Shown here piece by piece: positions 24,870-34,462 of a stretch of DNA of 64,000 nucleotides. The number at the start of each line of letters is the position of its first letter. Positions within the stretch are counted from its first letter, which is position 1. Origin of the DNA: Lactobacillus colini (GTDB lineage Bacteria; Bacillota; Bacilli; Lactobacillales; Lactobacillaceae). The stretch spans positions 329,420-393,419 of the forward strand of contig NZ_JAGGLU010000001.1 of assembly GCF_017874575.1 (NCBI RefSeq), written 5' to 3'. The position numbers were made by a program, and so were the translations under genes. The notes beneath the pieces were generated by a model. The model ran no database searches. It was not told the origin of the DNA and worked only from the letters and a program-made list of their open reading frames with translations.

Positions 24870-27488
24870 TTAGTGTCTAATAATCTTAGAGATTTGAATT
24901 AAGATAGTTGGAACTAGTGCTAATCCGGCAATTATCAATAATTCTTGCATGCTTAATGTTTCTACAGCGAACAAGCTGTGCAATCCTGGAACAAGCAAGA
25001 TAAGTGCTAACAAGATAGTACCTACTGCAAAGGCAGCTAGACTGTACCAGTTATTCTTAAAGCCAATCTTGAAGATACTATGTTGTGAACGGCAGTTGAA
25101 GCCATGCAATAACCTAGCGAAGGTTAAGGTTGAGAATGCCATGGTAGTAGCTGTAGCAGGACTATCTTTTAGACCCAGTAAGAAGGCGCTAATAACAGCA
25201 ATAGCAATCAATAAGCCTTGAATAGCTATTTGACTAACAAATGATTTATTTAAGATACCTTCCTTAGGATCACGGGGCTTGCGTTTTAGAATATCTGGGT
25301 CACCAGGTTCCATCCCAATCGCTAAAGCTGGAAGTGAATCAGTTACTAGGTTAATGAATAATAGTTGAACAGCAACAAATGGTACTGGTAAGCCTACAAG
25401 TGAAGCAAACAACACCGTAATAATAGCTGAAAGGTTACCTGATAATAAATAACCAATTGCATTCTTGATATTCTCGTAAACTGTACGGCCATTGGCAACA
25501 GCTTTAATAATTGTTGCGAAGTTATCGTCGGCTAAGATCATGCTGGCAGCATCCTTAGATACTTCAGTACCAGTAATTCCCATGGCAACACCAACGTCAG
25601 CCTTCTTTAAGGCAGGGGCATCATTAACACCATCACCTGTCATTGATACGATTCTACCTTTTCTTTGCCATGCATTAACAATTCTGATCTTGTTTTCAGG
25701 TGATACACGAGCATATACCGAAACTTTTTCAATCTTTTGATCAAGTTCATCATCATTTAAAGTATCTAATTCAAGGCCAGTTAGCGCCATGTCACCGTCG
25801 GTAAAGATACCAATTTTTTTGGCGATTGCTACAGCAGTAACTTTGTGGTCACCAGTAATCATTACGGTCTTGATACCAGCTTCCTTAGCTCTAGTAACAG
25901 CAGCTACACTTTCTTGACGAGGTGGATCCATTTCAGACACCAAGCCAATAAATGTTAAGTCATTTTCTGAATTAATTGAAAGTTCTTCATTACTTTCTTT
26001 ATAAGCAAATGCTAGAACACGTAGACCAGCTTCTGAGAAGCGGTTATTCTGCTCCAAGATCTTCTTGCGATCTTCATCAGTCATTGGTCGAATTGTATCA
26101 TTATCAAGACGGATATTGATACAACGCTTAAGTAAGACGTCGATTGCGCCTTTAACGAAGATAGTCGGTACTGTGTGAATCAAGTGCTTGGTGCTCATTA
26201 ACTTACGATCTGAGTCAAATGGTACCTCTTCTAACCTGCCCGCATGCTCACGCAGTTCCTGTTCTGACAAGCCTAAAACACCGTTCCCCAAGTCAATGCC
26301 TGGTACTTGGCGGTACATTTCAAGCAAGGCTGATTCAGTTGGATCACCTATTGCCTTACCATCTGATAAACTAGAATCATTATTTAAAACTACATCGTAT
26401 AGCAAGTAGCGATGTAATTGGTTACTTAGGTTTAATTCTTGCGGCTTCAAGACCTTTTCGCCAATGTAAATATCTTCTACAGTCATCTTGTTCTGGGTTA
26501 AGGTACCAGTTTTATCTGAAGCGATTACAGATACTGAGCCTAATGATTCAACGGCGGCCAAGTTCTTAATAATGGCGTTCTCTTTAGCCATCTTTTGTGT
26601 TCCCATTGCCTGTACAATAGTTACAATAGAACTCAATGCTTCTGGAATTGCGGCTACAGCTAATGCTACTGCAAACAACAGTGAATCTAATATTTGCTGA
26701 CCGCGCCACATTTGAATACCGAAGATTAGGGCACATAAGACCAAGATAGCAGTTGCTAATCTTGATGAGAACTGATCAAGTGATACTTGCAGTGGTGTAC
26801 GGCGTTCTTTGGTTTCGTTCATTAGGGATGCTATCTTACCAATCTCTGTCTGCATCCCAGTAGCAGTGACTACAACTGTTGCACGACCATAAGTTACTAG
26901 CGAACTTGAGTAGACCATGTTCATCCGATCAGCTAGTGGTACTTCCTTGTCGAATTGAGTATCAAGCTTATCAACATTAGTAGATTCACCAGTTAATGAG
27001 CTTTCGTTTACTTGTAAAGAAGCATTTTCTAAAATGCGACCATCAGCTGTAACCATGTCACCCGCTTCTAATAAAAGAATATCGCCAGGTACTAAGTTCT
27101 TAGCTTCAATTTCAGATTTTTGACCATTACGAATAACCTTAGCAGTAGGTGCAGATAATGATTTTAAAGATTCAAGTGACTTCTCTGCTTTAACGTGTTG
27201 AACTGTACCTAAGATTGCATTCAAAATTAAAACCACAATGATTACCAGTGTGCTTTCTAAGCTACCAGTAAAAGCAGAAATAATAGCTGCAATTATCAAA
27301 ATGATAACCATCAAGTCTTTAAATTGTTCTAAAAAGACTTGAAGGACACCTTTTTTCTTTCCTTCTACTAAAGCATTGGGACCAACTTTAGCTAGCTTTT
27401 CTTGAATTACTTGACTATCAAGCCCCTTTTCAAAGTTAGTACCTAACTCTTTAGCTATCTTACTTTTCGTCTGTCGATAAAATTCCAT
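24870..27488 (-). CDS. P-type cation-transporting ATPase, calcium/manganese type
   Basis: 872 residues with all P-type ATPase marks: dephosphorylation motif TGES (166-169), membrane motif AIPEAL near 282, phosphorylation site DKTGTLT with Asp325, and the hinge motif MTGDGVNDAPALKKADVGVAMG. An N-terminal cation-ATPase domain and six C-terminal helices make it a P2A (PacL/PMR1-like) pump. It exports Ca2+ or Mn2+ across the plasma membrane using ATP. The leader contains what looks like a yybP-ykoY manganese riboswitch, which argues for Mn2+ detoxification. Streptococcal homologues under the same RNA do this. AAGGAGG site before ATG 27488. Confidence 0.93.
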   Translation of the reverse strand: MEFYRQTKSKIAKELGTNFEKGLDSQVIQEKLAKVGPNALVEGKKKGVLQVFLEQFKDLMVIILIIAAIISAFTGSLESTLVIIVVLILNAILGTVQHVKAEKSLESLKSLSAPTAKVIRNGQKSEIEAKNLVPGDILLLEAGDMVTADGRILENASLQVNESSLTGESTNVDKLDTQFDKEVPLADRMNMVYSSSLVTYGRATVVVTATGMQTEIGKIASLMNETKERRTPLQVSLDQFSSRLATAILVLCALIFGIQMWRGQQILDSLLFAVALAVAAIPEALSSIVTIVQAMGTQKMAKENAIIKNLAAVESLGSVSVIASDKTGTLTQNKMTVEDIYIGEKVLKPQELNLSNQLHRYLLYDVVLNNDSSLSDGKAIGDPTESALLEMYRQVPGIDLGNGVLGLSEQELREHAGRLEEVPFDSDRKLMSTKHLIHTVPTIFVKGAIDVLLKRCINIRLDNDTIRPMTDEDRKKILEQNNRFSEAGLRVLAFAYKESNEELSINSENDLTFIGLVSEMDPPRQESVAAVTRAKEAGIKTVMITGDHKVTAVAIAKKIGIFTDGDMALTGLELDTLNDDELDQKIEKVSVYARVSPENKIRIVNAWQRKGRIVSMTGDGVNDAPALKKADVGVAMGITGTEVSKDAASMILADDNFATIIKAVANGRTVYENIKNAIGYLLSGNLSAIITVLFASLVGLPVPFVAVQLLFINLVTDSLPALAIGMEPGDPDILKRKPRDPKEGILNKSFVSQIAIQGLLIAIAVISAFLLGLKDSPATATTMAFSTLTFARLLHGFNCRSQHSIFKIGFKNNWYSLAAFAVGTILLALILLVPGLHSLFAVETLSMQELLIIAGLALVPTILIQISKIIRH

Positions 27489-27518
27489 TTAAAGCCTCCT
27501 TATATGAATAATTAGGCA

Positions 27519-27640
27519 AAAAAATAGAGACTACTGGCTAAACATCGTTTAGTCAATAGTCTCATCATTTAAACTTATAGCGGAAATTAGATTTCGTTTT
27601 GACGCCATAAGTACAATTTATGCCGATTACTCCCTATTTA
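27519..27640 (-). promoter_or_regulatory. yybP-ykoY family manganese riboswitch
   Basis: On the minus strand the leader reads AGGGAGTAATCGG (about 27636-27624), then GGCGTCAAAACG and TTTCCGCTAT. These are the conserved L1 and L3 elements of the yybP-ykoY aptamer (GGGAGTA, CGTCAA..CG, CCG). It ends in a 17-bp terminator stem (27547-27563 with 27527-27543) and a T7 run. In the known family, Mn2+ binding favours read-through, so ATPase synthesis should rise with manganese. Confidence 0.82.
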
Positions 27641-27646
27641 TTTTAT

Positions 27647-27676
27647 TATTTAACCATACAATCTGGGATTTGACAA
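27647..27676 (-). promoter_or_regulatory. Promoter of the riboswitch-ATPase transcript
   Basis: -35 TTGTCA (27676-27671), 18-bp spacer, -10 TAAATA (27652-27647) on the minus strand; start expected near 27640, just before the aptamer. Confidence 0.65.
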
Positions 27677-27755
27677 GTTTTCTGCTTCATATACCTGTAA
27701 TGTTCATCTTTATTCAACATAATTAATATGCGGCTTAATTTTCATAGACCACGTA

Positions 27756-28664
27756 TCAAGACTTCGCACTGTCTTTTAATCTCTGAATTCGCTTGTCTAG
27801 CGGTGGATGGTCAGAAAATAATCTATCGTACCACTTGGAAATTGAACCAGAATTAAAATACAAGCTGTTGAGTAGTAGACTGGCTTCAGAAGTTTTTGAA
27901 TTTGGCATTTTTTCTAACTTTTCAAGCTTTTCTAGACCAGAAATTAGTCCTGATGGCTCGCGGGTTAAGTCAGCTGAACCAGCGTCTGCTAAGTATTCTC
28001 TTTGACGAGAAATCAATAGAGAAAGTAATTTAGCAATTGGAATAGCAAAGACGCTAACAATTAAACCAAACATTAATATCATCAAGCCACAAAGCTTAAA
28101 GATAAATGCTACCCAGCCGCGCGCTTCTGAATTAAATATTGTCCAGCCAATGATTAATGTTCCTAGGCCTGTCCAGAGGATTAGATTAACCAGAATGCTA
28201 GATAAGACCGTAATCCGGATGTCGTAGTTCCTGATGTGCGACAGCTCGTGACCAATTACCCCTTGAACCTCACGCTTATCCATTATGTCCAATAGTCCTT
28301 GATACAGCACTAAGCTAGCATGATCAGGACTAAATCCAGTTGCAAAAGCATTCACATCTTTGGTTGGAGAAATATAAATCTTGGGCATTGGTATCCCTCC
28401 AGCTAGACACAATTCTTCAACCATTTCATAGATTTGGGGATTATTCTCTTTAGTTACTTCTTTAGCATCGGTGACTTTCAGCAACTGACTAGTCGTGCGA
28501 AAATACGTCCAAGTCACATAAATTATGCTAAAGACTAAAAAAGTAATTGCTAGCTTAGAAGAAAAATAGCCAATTAACAAACTTACAGCAATTAATAAAA
28601 GCAAGAAGATACTTAGAATAATCCAGGTATTGCGCTTGTTCTTTTCGATTTGCTTGTAAAGCAT
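27756..28664 (-). CDS. htpX: HtpX-like membrane zinc metalloprotease (M48)
   Basis: 302 residues. Two N-terminal membrane helices (IILSIFLLLLIAVSLLIGYF and AITFLVFSIIYVTWTYF), catalytic HELSH at 139-143, two further helices at about 150-215, and the third zinc-ligand region REYLADAGSADL near 225. HtpX degrades damaged membrane proteins from the cytosolic side. Ribosome site GGAAGTG before ATG 28664. The HsdR-fusion gene lies 19 bp upstream on the same strand and might be co-transcribed, but a functional link is unlikely. Confidence 0.93.
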   Translation of the reverse strand: MLYKQIEKNKRNTWIILSIFLLLLIAVSLLIGYFSSKLAITFLVFSIIYVTWTYFRTTSQLLKVTDAKEVTKENNPQIYEMVEELCLAGGIPMPKIYISPTKDVNAFATGFSPDHASLVLYQGLLDIMDKREVQGVIGHELSHIRNYDIRITVLSSILVNLILWTGLGTLIIGWTIFNSEARGWVAFIFKLCGLMILMFGLIVSVFAIPIAKLLSLLISRQREYLADAGSADLTREPSGLISGLEKLEKLEKMPNSKTSEASLLLNSLYFNSGSISKWYDRLFSDHPPLDKRIQRLKDSAKS

Positions 28665-28683
28665 TTAGCATTCACTTCCTATC

Positions 28684-29742
28684 CTAATCAATAATCTCAA
28701 TTGACTTAATATCTGGTTCAGAAATATCCAGTAAGCCAAAATTTAGTACTTCTACATCTAGCCAGTACAGCCCATCAGGCGAATCAGATGGAGTGTCATA
28801 GTCAATTACTTGACCAACAAATTTTTGATTGTCAATATCAACTATCCTAACCTTCTGACGAAGATATTTATCAAAATCTATGTAGACCTTCTTTTCTGGT
28901 TTATAGATTAATGGCTGAATATGTTGATTCCACCATTTTTCAAATCTAGGATTATTGTGGTTAACTTTATCAAATGGAGCCTTCCTGATTAACTTGTCAT
29001 CAACATTGAATAACTTAAGCTGGCCTTTAACCTTAATTGGCTCAATTAAGTAGCTGCCGCCCTTTTCAAATGGTGCAATATGCCAGTAGTAGCAATCGTC
29101 CTCGTCAACCCAATGTGTTAAAAATTTTTCTTTAAGTTGCTGATTTGCTGCTATGTATTCAGTGTCTGTTCCATTAGAGATGACAAACATCTGAATATTT
29201 GAAAATATATCATTAAACATCCCCTCATCAATATATTTTTGAATTTGATTGAAGGCTTCTTTAGTACTATGATTTTTATTCTTTAATTCAATGTGAATTA
29301 ACGGCAGACCGTTGATTAGCAAGGTTACATCATAGCGTCTATTTTGATTCATATTATCACGCTTATGTAGACTAATTTGGTGAACTACTTCATAAACAGA
29401 GCTACCACCAGCGATATCATTATTATCAATAACTAAAAGATCTGCAGTTCCTAAGCTTGTATCATCTCTTTGCAAAGCTATTCTAACTTGCCCATTAGCC
29501 CCAGCAAGCCATTCTGCACTTTTATAGAACGATGGCTTAACAATTTTGGATCTGATAATTCTTTTTTCATTCTCAGTTAATGGGTTATCTGCCAATAAAT
29601 TTAAGTTATTATGTATTAAAATTTTGAAAAAATTATCCCATAGTTGTTCTTCATTTTTTAAATCTTCGCGCAAAGTCCATTGGGATTCCCCATGTATTAA
29701 TTGATGAATTAGATTGTTTTCAATTGTTGCTTCAGATTCCAT
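28684..29742 (-). CDS. Type I restriction HsdR nuclease-domain fragment fused to an Sm-like domain
   Basis: 352 residues. Residues 1-240 match the N-terminal endonuclease domain of HsdR: ESEATIENNLIHQL at the start, then the PD-(D/E)xK core GTADLLVIDN and YDVTLLINGLPLIHIELKNKN (Glu-Leu-Lys), then FVISNGTDTEYIA. The helicase motor of about 700 residues is missing. After a linker (HIQPLIYKPEKKVYIDFDK) comes a complete Sm-like domain (290-352) closely alike to the stand-alone protein at 16180-16386. No hsdM or hsdS is nearby. An in-frame deletion fusing hsdR to a following small gene is the simplest origin. A working nuclease with a new partner domain cannot be excluded. Confidence 0.78.
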   Translation of the reverse strand: MESEATIENNLIHQLIHGESQWTLREDLKNEEQLWDNFFKILIHNNLNLLADNPLTENEKRIIRSKIVKPSFYKSAEWLAGANGQVRIALQRDDTSLGTADLLVIDNNDIAGGSSVYEVVHQISLHKRDNMNQNRRYDVTLLINGLPLIHIELKNKNHSTKEAFNQIQKYIDEGMFNDIFSNIQMFVISNGTDTEYIAANQQLKEKFLTHWVDEDDCYYWHIAPFEKGGSYLIEPIKVKGQLKLFNVDDKLIRKAPFDKVNHNNPRFEKWWNQHIQPLIYKPEKKVYIDFDKYLRQKVRIVDIDNQKFVGQVIDYDTPSDSPDGLYWLDVEVLNFGLLDISEPDIKSIEIID

Positions 29743-29808
29743 ACTTAATTCCTCATTTTTAAATATCTCTATACACTTAATATTAACCGAATTAAGCCAA
29801 TATAAAAA

Positions 29809-29835
29809 GTAGCATTCTCATTGAAAAATGCTACT
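29809..29835 (-). terminator. Terminator of the PTS-GH5 operon
   Basis: AGTAGCATT (29809-29817) pairs with AATGCTACT (29827-29835). On the minus strand it is followed by TTTTTATA. Confidence 0.85.
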
Positions 29836-29841
29836 ATATTG

Positions 29842-30111
29842 TTACTTACATTCACTATAACGTAACAAGTGAATATTATTGTCTGTAATTAATTTTTTAG
29901 CTTTAGAACTCATCGCCATTTTCACCTCTTAAGTACGATGGGTAGTTAAGCTTGATGTATTTAGGATATATTGATCTAAATATCCCGGATGGCAGACCGT
30001 CATTGGTATTTCCTTATCTTCAGAATGCTGAATTAATTTGACCAGTTAGGGATCATAATTAACCTCTCTTGAATAACCTAAATCATCTGCACGTACTAAA
30101 ATTCTTTTCAT
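29842..30111 (-). pseudogene. ChbG/YdjC-type deacetylase, internally deleted
   Basis: ATG 30111 starts MKRILVRADDLGYSREVNY, the N-terminal metal-binding ADDLG motif of the YdjC/ChbG carbohydrate deacetylases. After a break the C-terminal end appears: VCHPGYLDQYILNTSSLTTHRT, then in another frame SSKAKKLITDNNIHLLRYSECK to a stop at 29842. About 150 residues of the middle are gone. The family removes an N-acetyl group from chitobiose-like phospho-sugars; as last gene of the PTS-GH5 operon it hints that the operon once handled amino-sugar-containing glycosides. Confidence 0.82.
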
Positions 30112-30125
30112 ATTAGTGTCCTTTA

Positions 30126-31775
30126 CTATTCGTAGTTACTAATTATTTTCTTTAGATCTAATACTCCATCTTGTACCTTTAGAGTAACTGTTAATACTTT
30201 TGTGGGGGATGCATGGAGTATTTCTTTTTGACCAGAACCATTAAGTGTTAAGGTTTTATAATCATAATCTGATAAGCTAATTATTAATTCAGCATCTTGG
30301 GCATTTTCGTAGACTATACTAATTACTGTTGACTTATCTATATCCCTAAAAGTATACGAAGCAGACTCATCTTTTGATAAGCGAAGTAGGGAATGCTCTA
30401 AATTGCCGTACTTTTCACTTTTATTTGAGTCACTTTCTTGATAGTCTGCTTCATATACTAAGTGCATATGGTCTTCTCTCCTAAAGCCATCACTACTTGC
30501 ATAAGACCAATTACCAGAATGGTTATGTTGGGGATCATAACCAATTGCTAGAAGTTCAACGCCGGGGGATTGCATAATAGATTTTATTCTTTTGGGATTG
30601 AACTCACTATTTTCAAATTTTATATTTGCAAGTAATTCATTTAATATACTTTGACTCTCTTCATATGTAGGTTTGGGGGAACCTTTATAGAAGTAGTTAG
30701 TTAATAGCTTGAACTTCGGAGGATTGGTATATCTACATAACCATGCTGCACTATTTTCTGATTTATAAGTCCAAATACAAAAACCAATATGATATTCTAG
30801 AGCATATTCATAAGTCATACTCATCCAATGATAACCTGCCATAGAATCGTCATGTGTACTGCCTCCGGTTTCACCAATCCAGACAGGAACATTTAATTCT
30901 TTACTTTTGGATAGCATTGGACCGAATACTTGCATATCTGGCAATCTTTCATATAAATGAGTAGTTATTACCCAATTATGAAAATTAGGATCATAGTCAT
31001 GATCGAAAACTTCCAGCCTAGTGGCAAATCTATGACCCTGCAAGAATAAAATGTGTCTTTGATCAATAGCTCTAATTCTTTTAACAGCCGTATCATAAAA
31101 TTGCTTTAACTTAGGAATTAAGTAGTCCCACTTTGGCATACATAAGGGCTCATTCAATATTTCATATCCAGCAATACTTGGTTCATCTTTATATCTTGCA
31201 GCTATTTTTTCCCATAGTTGTAGGCATCTTTCTTCATAATCTGCTTGTAAAAACATATATGGTACATTGGCCAAGCCATCATCACAAGATACACCACTCT
31301 GTCCTCCCGGTGCACCATGCATATCAATGATGACATACAGAGTATTTTCTTTACACCAGGATATAATTTCATCTAATAGTTTAAAATTATCTTCAATATA
31401 ATGATAGCCAGCCTCTTCTTTTAGAAATAATCTTGCTGATAGTGGTATACGAATTGAATTAAAGCCTAGCTTTTTGATTTTTTGAATATCAGTTTTGGTT
31501 ATATAATTACGCAGCCATTGCTTTTGAAAATACTCTGCATAATCTGCACCAGCTAATTCTTCAATAGCCGCATCGAATGTTCTACCTCGATCCATAGGTT
31601 GAGCTCTAGTAAAGGTGCCTATATCAGTACCAAATTTTGAACTTCCAAGTAGATAACCTTCAAGGCTAAATAGATTTGCTAAGGCTATTCCACGTAGAAT
31701 TACTTCTTGATCAGTTTCATCTACAATAATAGTGTTATTGACTTTTAACCAACCTTTAAAATTTTGTAATTTCAT
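30126..31775 (-). CDS. Glycoside hydrolase family 5 beta-glucanase-like enzyme
   Basis: 549 residues, no signal peptide. A GH5 barrel covers residues 1-390: acid/base Glu209 in YEILNEPL, nucleophile Glu302 in WIGETGG, and the substrate His-containing IDMHGAPGGQSG near 151. Residues 430-549 form a beta-rich C-terminal region, perhaps a carbohydrate-binding module. Being cytosolic and 12 bp downstream of a PTS EIIC, it probably acts on imported (phosphorylated) beta-glucoside or beta-1,3/1,6-linked disaccharides rather than polysaccharide outside the cell. The N-terminus RGIALANLFSLEGYLLGSSKFGT is unusual-looking for endoglucanases. Confidence 0.85.
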   Translation of the reverse strand: MKLQNFKGWLKVNNTIIVDETDQEVILRGIALANLFSLEGYLLGSSKFGTDIGTFTRAQPMDRGRTFDAAIEELAGADYAEYFQKQWLRNYITKTDIQKIKKLGFNSIRIPLSARLFLKEEAGYHYIEDNFKLLDEIISWCKENTLYVIIDMHGAPGGQSGVSCDDGLANVPYMFLQADYEERCLQLWEKIAARYKDEPSIAGYEILNEPLCMPKWDYLIPKLKQFYDTAVKRIRAIDQRHILFLQGHRFATRLEVFDHDYDPNFHNWVITTHLYERLPDMQVFGPMLSKSKELNVPVWIGETGGSTHDDSMAGYHWMSMTYEYALEYHIGFCIWTYKSENSAAWLCRYTNPPKFKLLTNYFYKGSPKPTYEESQSILNELLANIKFENSEFNPKRIKSIMQSPGVELLAIGYDPQHNHSGNWSYASSDGFRREDHMHLVYEADYQESDSNKSEKYGNLEHSLLRLSKDESASYTFRDIDKSTVISIVYENAQDAELIISLSDYDYKTLTLNGSGQKEILHASPTKVLTVTLKVQDGVLDLKKIISNYE

Positions 31776-31787
31776 TATTTTAACCTA

Positions 31788-33041
31788 TTATGCTTTCTTA
31801 TCTACTTTATTTTCTTGTTTTAGATAAGTTATATCTGCAGACTTAATAAATGGTAAAAAGATAAGTACATCAATAATAAATACTACAACTTCAAGAATTG
31901 CAATTGTAAAGCTACCGTTCAGTACACCAGTAAATACCATCGGAACATTAAATACTGTTACACCTACATAATGGCTGACTAATCCAATACTTACAGCTGC
32001 ATAGCCGACAATAAAGTTAACACATGGAGCAATAATCCAAGGAATAGCAAATAATGGATTTAATACAATTGGAATTCCAAATAATAATGGCTCAGCAATT
32101 CCAAAAAATGCTGGCAATACTGCTACTTTACCAACGGTCTTTAACCTACCTGATTTAGCAAATAATAAAATTGCCATAGCAATTGCGGGATAAAATGTTG
32201 CGATTGTCATTGAATAACTAAATGACATCCCGTTAATATTAGGTAAAACTCTGTGTGCGGCATACGCAGCTTGGTTAACTGAATCTAATTGAAACATTAA
32301 AGGTGCAGTCATTGATTGAAGATATCCAGGGTGAACACCCAGAACCCATGAAACTTGGACCAATAGAGTTATAAAGACGTTTGCAAATACATTGGTACCA
32401 ACGATGTTAGATAGTGGTGCTTGCAATAAATGGTATATACAATCAAATATGTTACCAAATGGAGTTAAGTTGAATAATAATCTAACTATAAATACAGCTA
32501 TAATGACGATAAAACCCGGAATCAGAGATGTAAATGAATTTGAAACATAATCTGGAGTTCCTTTTGGCATTTTAATGGTCCAATGTTTATCAATAATTAA
32601 CTTATATAATTTGACGACTAAAATACTGACAAACATTCCCACAATCATACCGTTAGTACCTAGGTAGTTGTACGATAAGTAATTGCCTATCTTGGTGGTT
32701 GTTGTAATAGGTAACAATATTAGGTACGAGGCTAGAGCTAACACTGGAACTGCATTATTTTTTATATTTAGTTCATCAGCATAAGTTTTAGCAATACCAT
32801 AGGTGAACCACAATCCTAACATATTTGTAGTAGCACTTACTATTGCATTTAGAGCAACTATTAAGCCACTGCTTTTTAAAAATGCTTGATATGTAGGAAT
32901 AGACAGACCACTAAATAGCGATGCAAATGCCCCAATTATCAAGATTGGAAACATTGACATAATACCGGCAGAAATGGAATGAATATAAATATTTTTATTT
33001 ATATTCTGGCCTATTATATTTACTTTCTCTGTAAATTTCAT
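31788..33041 (-). CDS. PTS EIIC, lactose/cellobiose family
   Basis: 417 residues with about ten membrane helices and AEPLLFGIPIVLNPLF near residue 318, the family sugar-site motif. It is the first gene of a three-gene operon with the GH5 enzyme and a broken chbG gene. No EIIA/EIIB is encoded nearby. The divergent AraC regulator 117 bp away and a near-consensus cre box in the shared promoter region suggest substrate induction and glucose repression. Substrate is probably a beta-linked disaccharide, inferred from the GH5 partner. Confidence 0.92.
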   Translation of the reverse strand: MKFTEKVNIIGQNINKNIYIHSISAGIMSMFPILIIGAFASLFSGLSIPTYQAFLKSSGLIVALNAIVSATTNMLGLWFTYGIAKTYADELNIKNNAVPVLALASYLILLPITTTTKIGNYLSYNYLGTNGMIVGMFVSILVVKLYKLIIDKHWTIKMPKGTPDYVSNSFTSLIPGFIVIIAVFIVRLLFNLTPFGNIFDCIYHLLQAPLSNIVGTNVFANVFITLLVQVSWVLGVHPGYLQSMTAPLMFQLDSVNQAAYAAHRVLPNINGMSFSYSMTIATFYPAIAMAILLFAKSGRLKTVGKVAVLPAFFGIAEPLLFGIPIVLNPLFAIPWIIAPCVNFIVGYAAVSIGLVSHYVGVTVFNVPMVFTGVLNGSFTIAILEVVVFIIDVLIFLPFIKSADITYLKQENKVDKKA

Positions 33042-33065
33042 TTTTCTTACCCTCCATAATTATAT

Positions 33066-33080
33066 ATGTAATCGCTTTTT
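33066..33080 (+). promoter_or_regulatory. Probable cre box between PTS-GH5 operon and araC gene
   Basis: ATGTAATCGCTTTTT fits the cre consensus at all but one position (T for C at position 14). It lies in the 117-bp divergent promoter region. Confidence 0.55.
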
Positions 33081-33158
33081 GATATTATAATAGTTGATAT
33101 AAGCCTAGATAAAAATGTAATTTCTTTGGATATAATCGACTTATTTTTAGGTGATAAA

Positions 33159-34241
33159 ATGAAAAATGAATTATGCAAAAAGTTAACTTATTCAACATTG
33201 CTTAAGGCAGCATATGCAGTAAGTGATAAAGAAAACAAATTAGTTCCTTTCAAGGAAATAATAAAATACCTTCAAAGACCTAACAGAGTTTTAAGTGATA
33301 TTTCACTAACTAGTGATGAATTTATAGATTCCATTCTTAATACGGAAATAAATCCTAGTGTAGTTAGTGATTCACTAGTTAGTAAAGATCAAGAAGATAG
33401 TACTTTAATTCCCGAAGATAAAGATATTTTTGCCTTTCTTCATCTAAATCGTTTAAAGAATAATCTATACGATCATAATTGCATCGAAATATTATATGTG
33501 TATAGTGGATCAATTGAATTTATTTTTGGCAAGGAGCATACCCATTTAAAGAGTGGAAGTGTATGTTTCATATCGCCTAAATCAATGCATAACATAGTTG
33601 TTAATGATGACTCATTCGCTTTAAGCATTTTAATTAGAAATAAAACCCTATCTGACGTACTACCTTCTAAACTTAATTCATATAATCTAATAGCCGAGTT
33701 CATAAATCATATCCTCCTATCTGAAAAAGCGATAACCAACTATCTTCTTTTTCAAATTTCTGATAATGATGCACTGAAAAGCTCTATTAAGCAATTAGTG
33801 CAAGAAAGTTTTATACCAACTGATACGTACTCAGATTCATTAATGATCTCTTGGCTGAGAATATTTCTTTTTAATTTATTACGTGCAAAAGGAATATCTT
33901 CAGTTCATGATTCATTGCATAAGACAGCTAATTTAACCCCTATCATTAACTATATCGGTGAAAATTATAATTGGATAACTCTAGCCAACTTAGCCAAAAC
34001 ATTTAACTATAACGAAAGCTATTTAAGTTCCTTGATACATAAGGCTTTCGGCAAAAGTTTTTCTACAATGTTGAATAATATTAGGCTGTCACATGCAGTT
34101 GATTATTTACTTAGTACTGATTTAACTCTTTCAAATATTGCCGAAAAAATTGGTTACCAAAGTGTGGACTACTTTATTAGAAATTTTAAGAAGCATTATA
34201 AAATGACGCCTGGAGCTTATCGTAGCTTGCACAATAGTTAA
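33159..34241 (+). CDS. AraC-family regulator with cupin sensor
   Basis: Start set at ATG 33159 (AGGTGA ribosome site); TTG 33126 has none. About 360 residues: a cupin-like sensing domain at roughly 120-190 (HNCIEILYVYSGSIEFIFGKEHTHLKSGSVCFISP) and a C-terminal double helix-turn-helix (LTPIINYIGENYNWITLANLAKTFNYNESYLSSLIHKAFG...TLSNIAEKIGYQSVDYFIRNFKKHYKMTPGAYR). It is divergent from the PTS-GH5 operon and should activate it in response to its sugar. A perfect terminator follows. Confidence 0.92.
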   Translation: MKNELCKKLTYSTLLKAAYAVSDKENKLVPFKEIIKYLQRPNRVLSDISLTSDEFIDSILNTEINPSVVSDSLVSKDQEDSTLIPEDKDIFAFLHLNRLKNNLYDHNCIEILYVYSGSIEFIFGKEHTHLKSGSVCFISPKSMHNIVVNDDSFALSILIRNKTLSDVLPSKLNSYNLIAEFINHILLSEKAITNYLLFQISDNDALKSSIKQLVQESFIPTDTYSDSLMISWLRIFLFNLLRAKGISSVHDSLHKTANLTPIINYIGENYNWITLANLAKTFNYNESYLSSLIHKAFGKSFSTMLNNIRLSHAVDYLLSTDLTLSNIAEKIGYQSVDYFIRNFKKHYKMTPGAYRSLHNS

Positions 34242-34280
34242 AGTGGCTTAAAAAGTATCTGAAAAAAATGTAAAATCACA

Positions 34281-34325
34281 AAAATCGTTGATAATCTTGG
34301 TTTGATATATCAACGATTTTATTTT
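34281..34325 (+). terminator. Terminator of araC gene
   Basis: Perfect 13-bp stem AAAATCGTTGATA (34281-34293) and TATCAACGATTTT (34308-34320), then a T-rich tail. Confidence 0.88.
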
Positions 34326-34462
34326 TGTTATTGTTCAAATTTATCCAAAACTGGACTTTTTAGACACTTCATCTCTATTTAAATTAACTATAACACAATA
34401 AGAAAGTGAACTAATAAATAATTCTACTAATGTAAGGCTATAAGGCCGCTACTTTAATTTCT

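Noticed and set aside
33126..33158. Upstream TTG start for the AraC regulator
   Set aside because: No ribosome site; AGGTGA lies correctly before ATG 33159.
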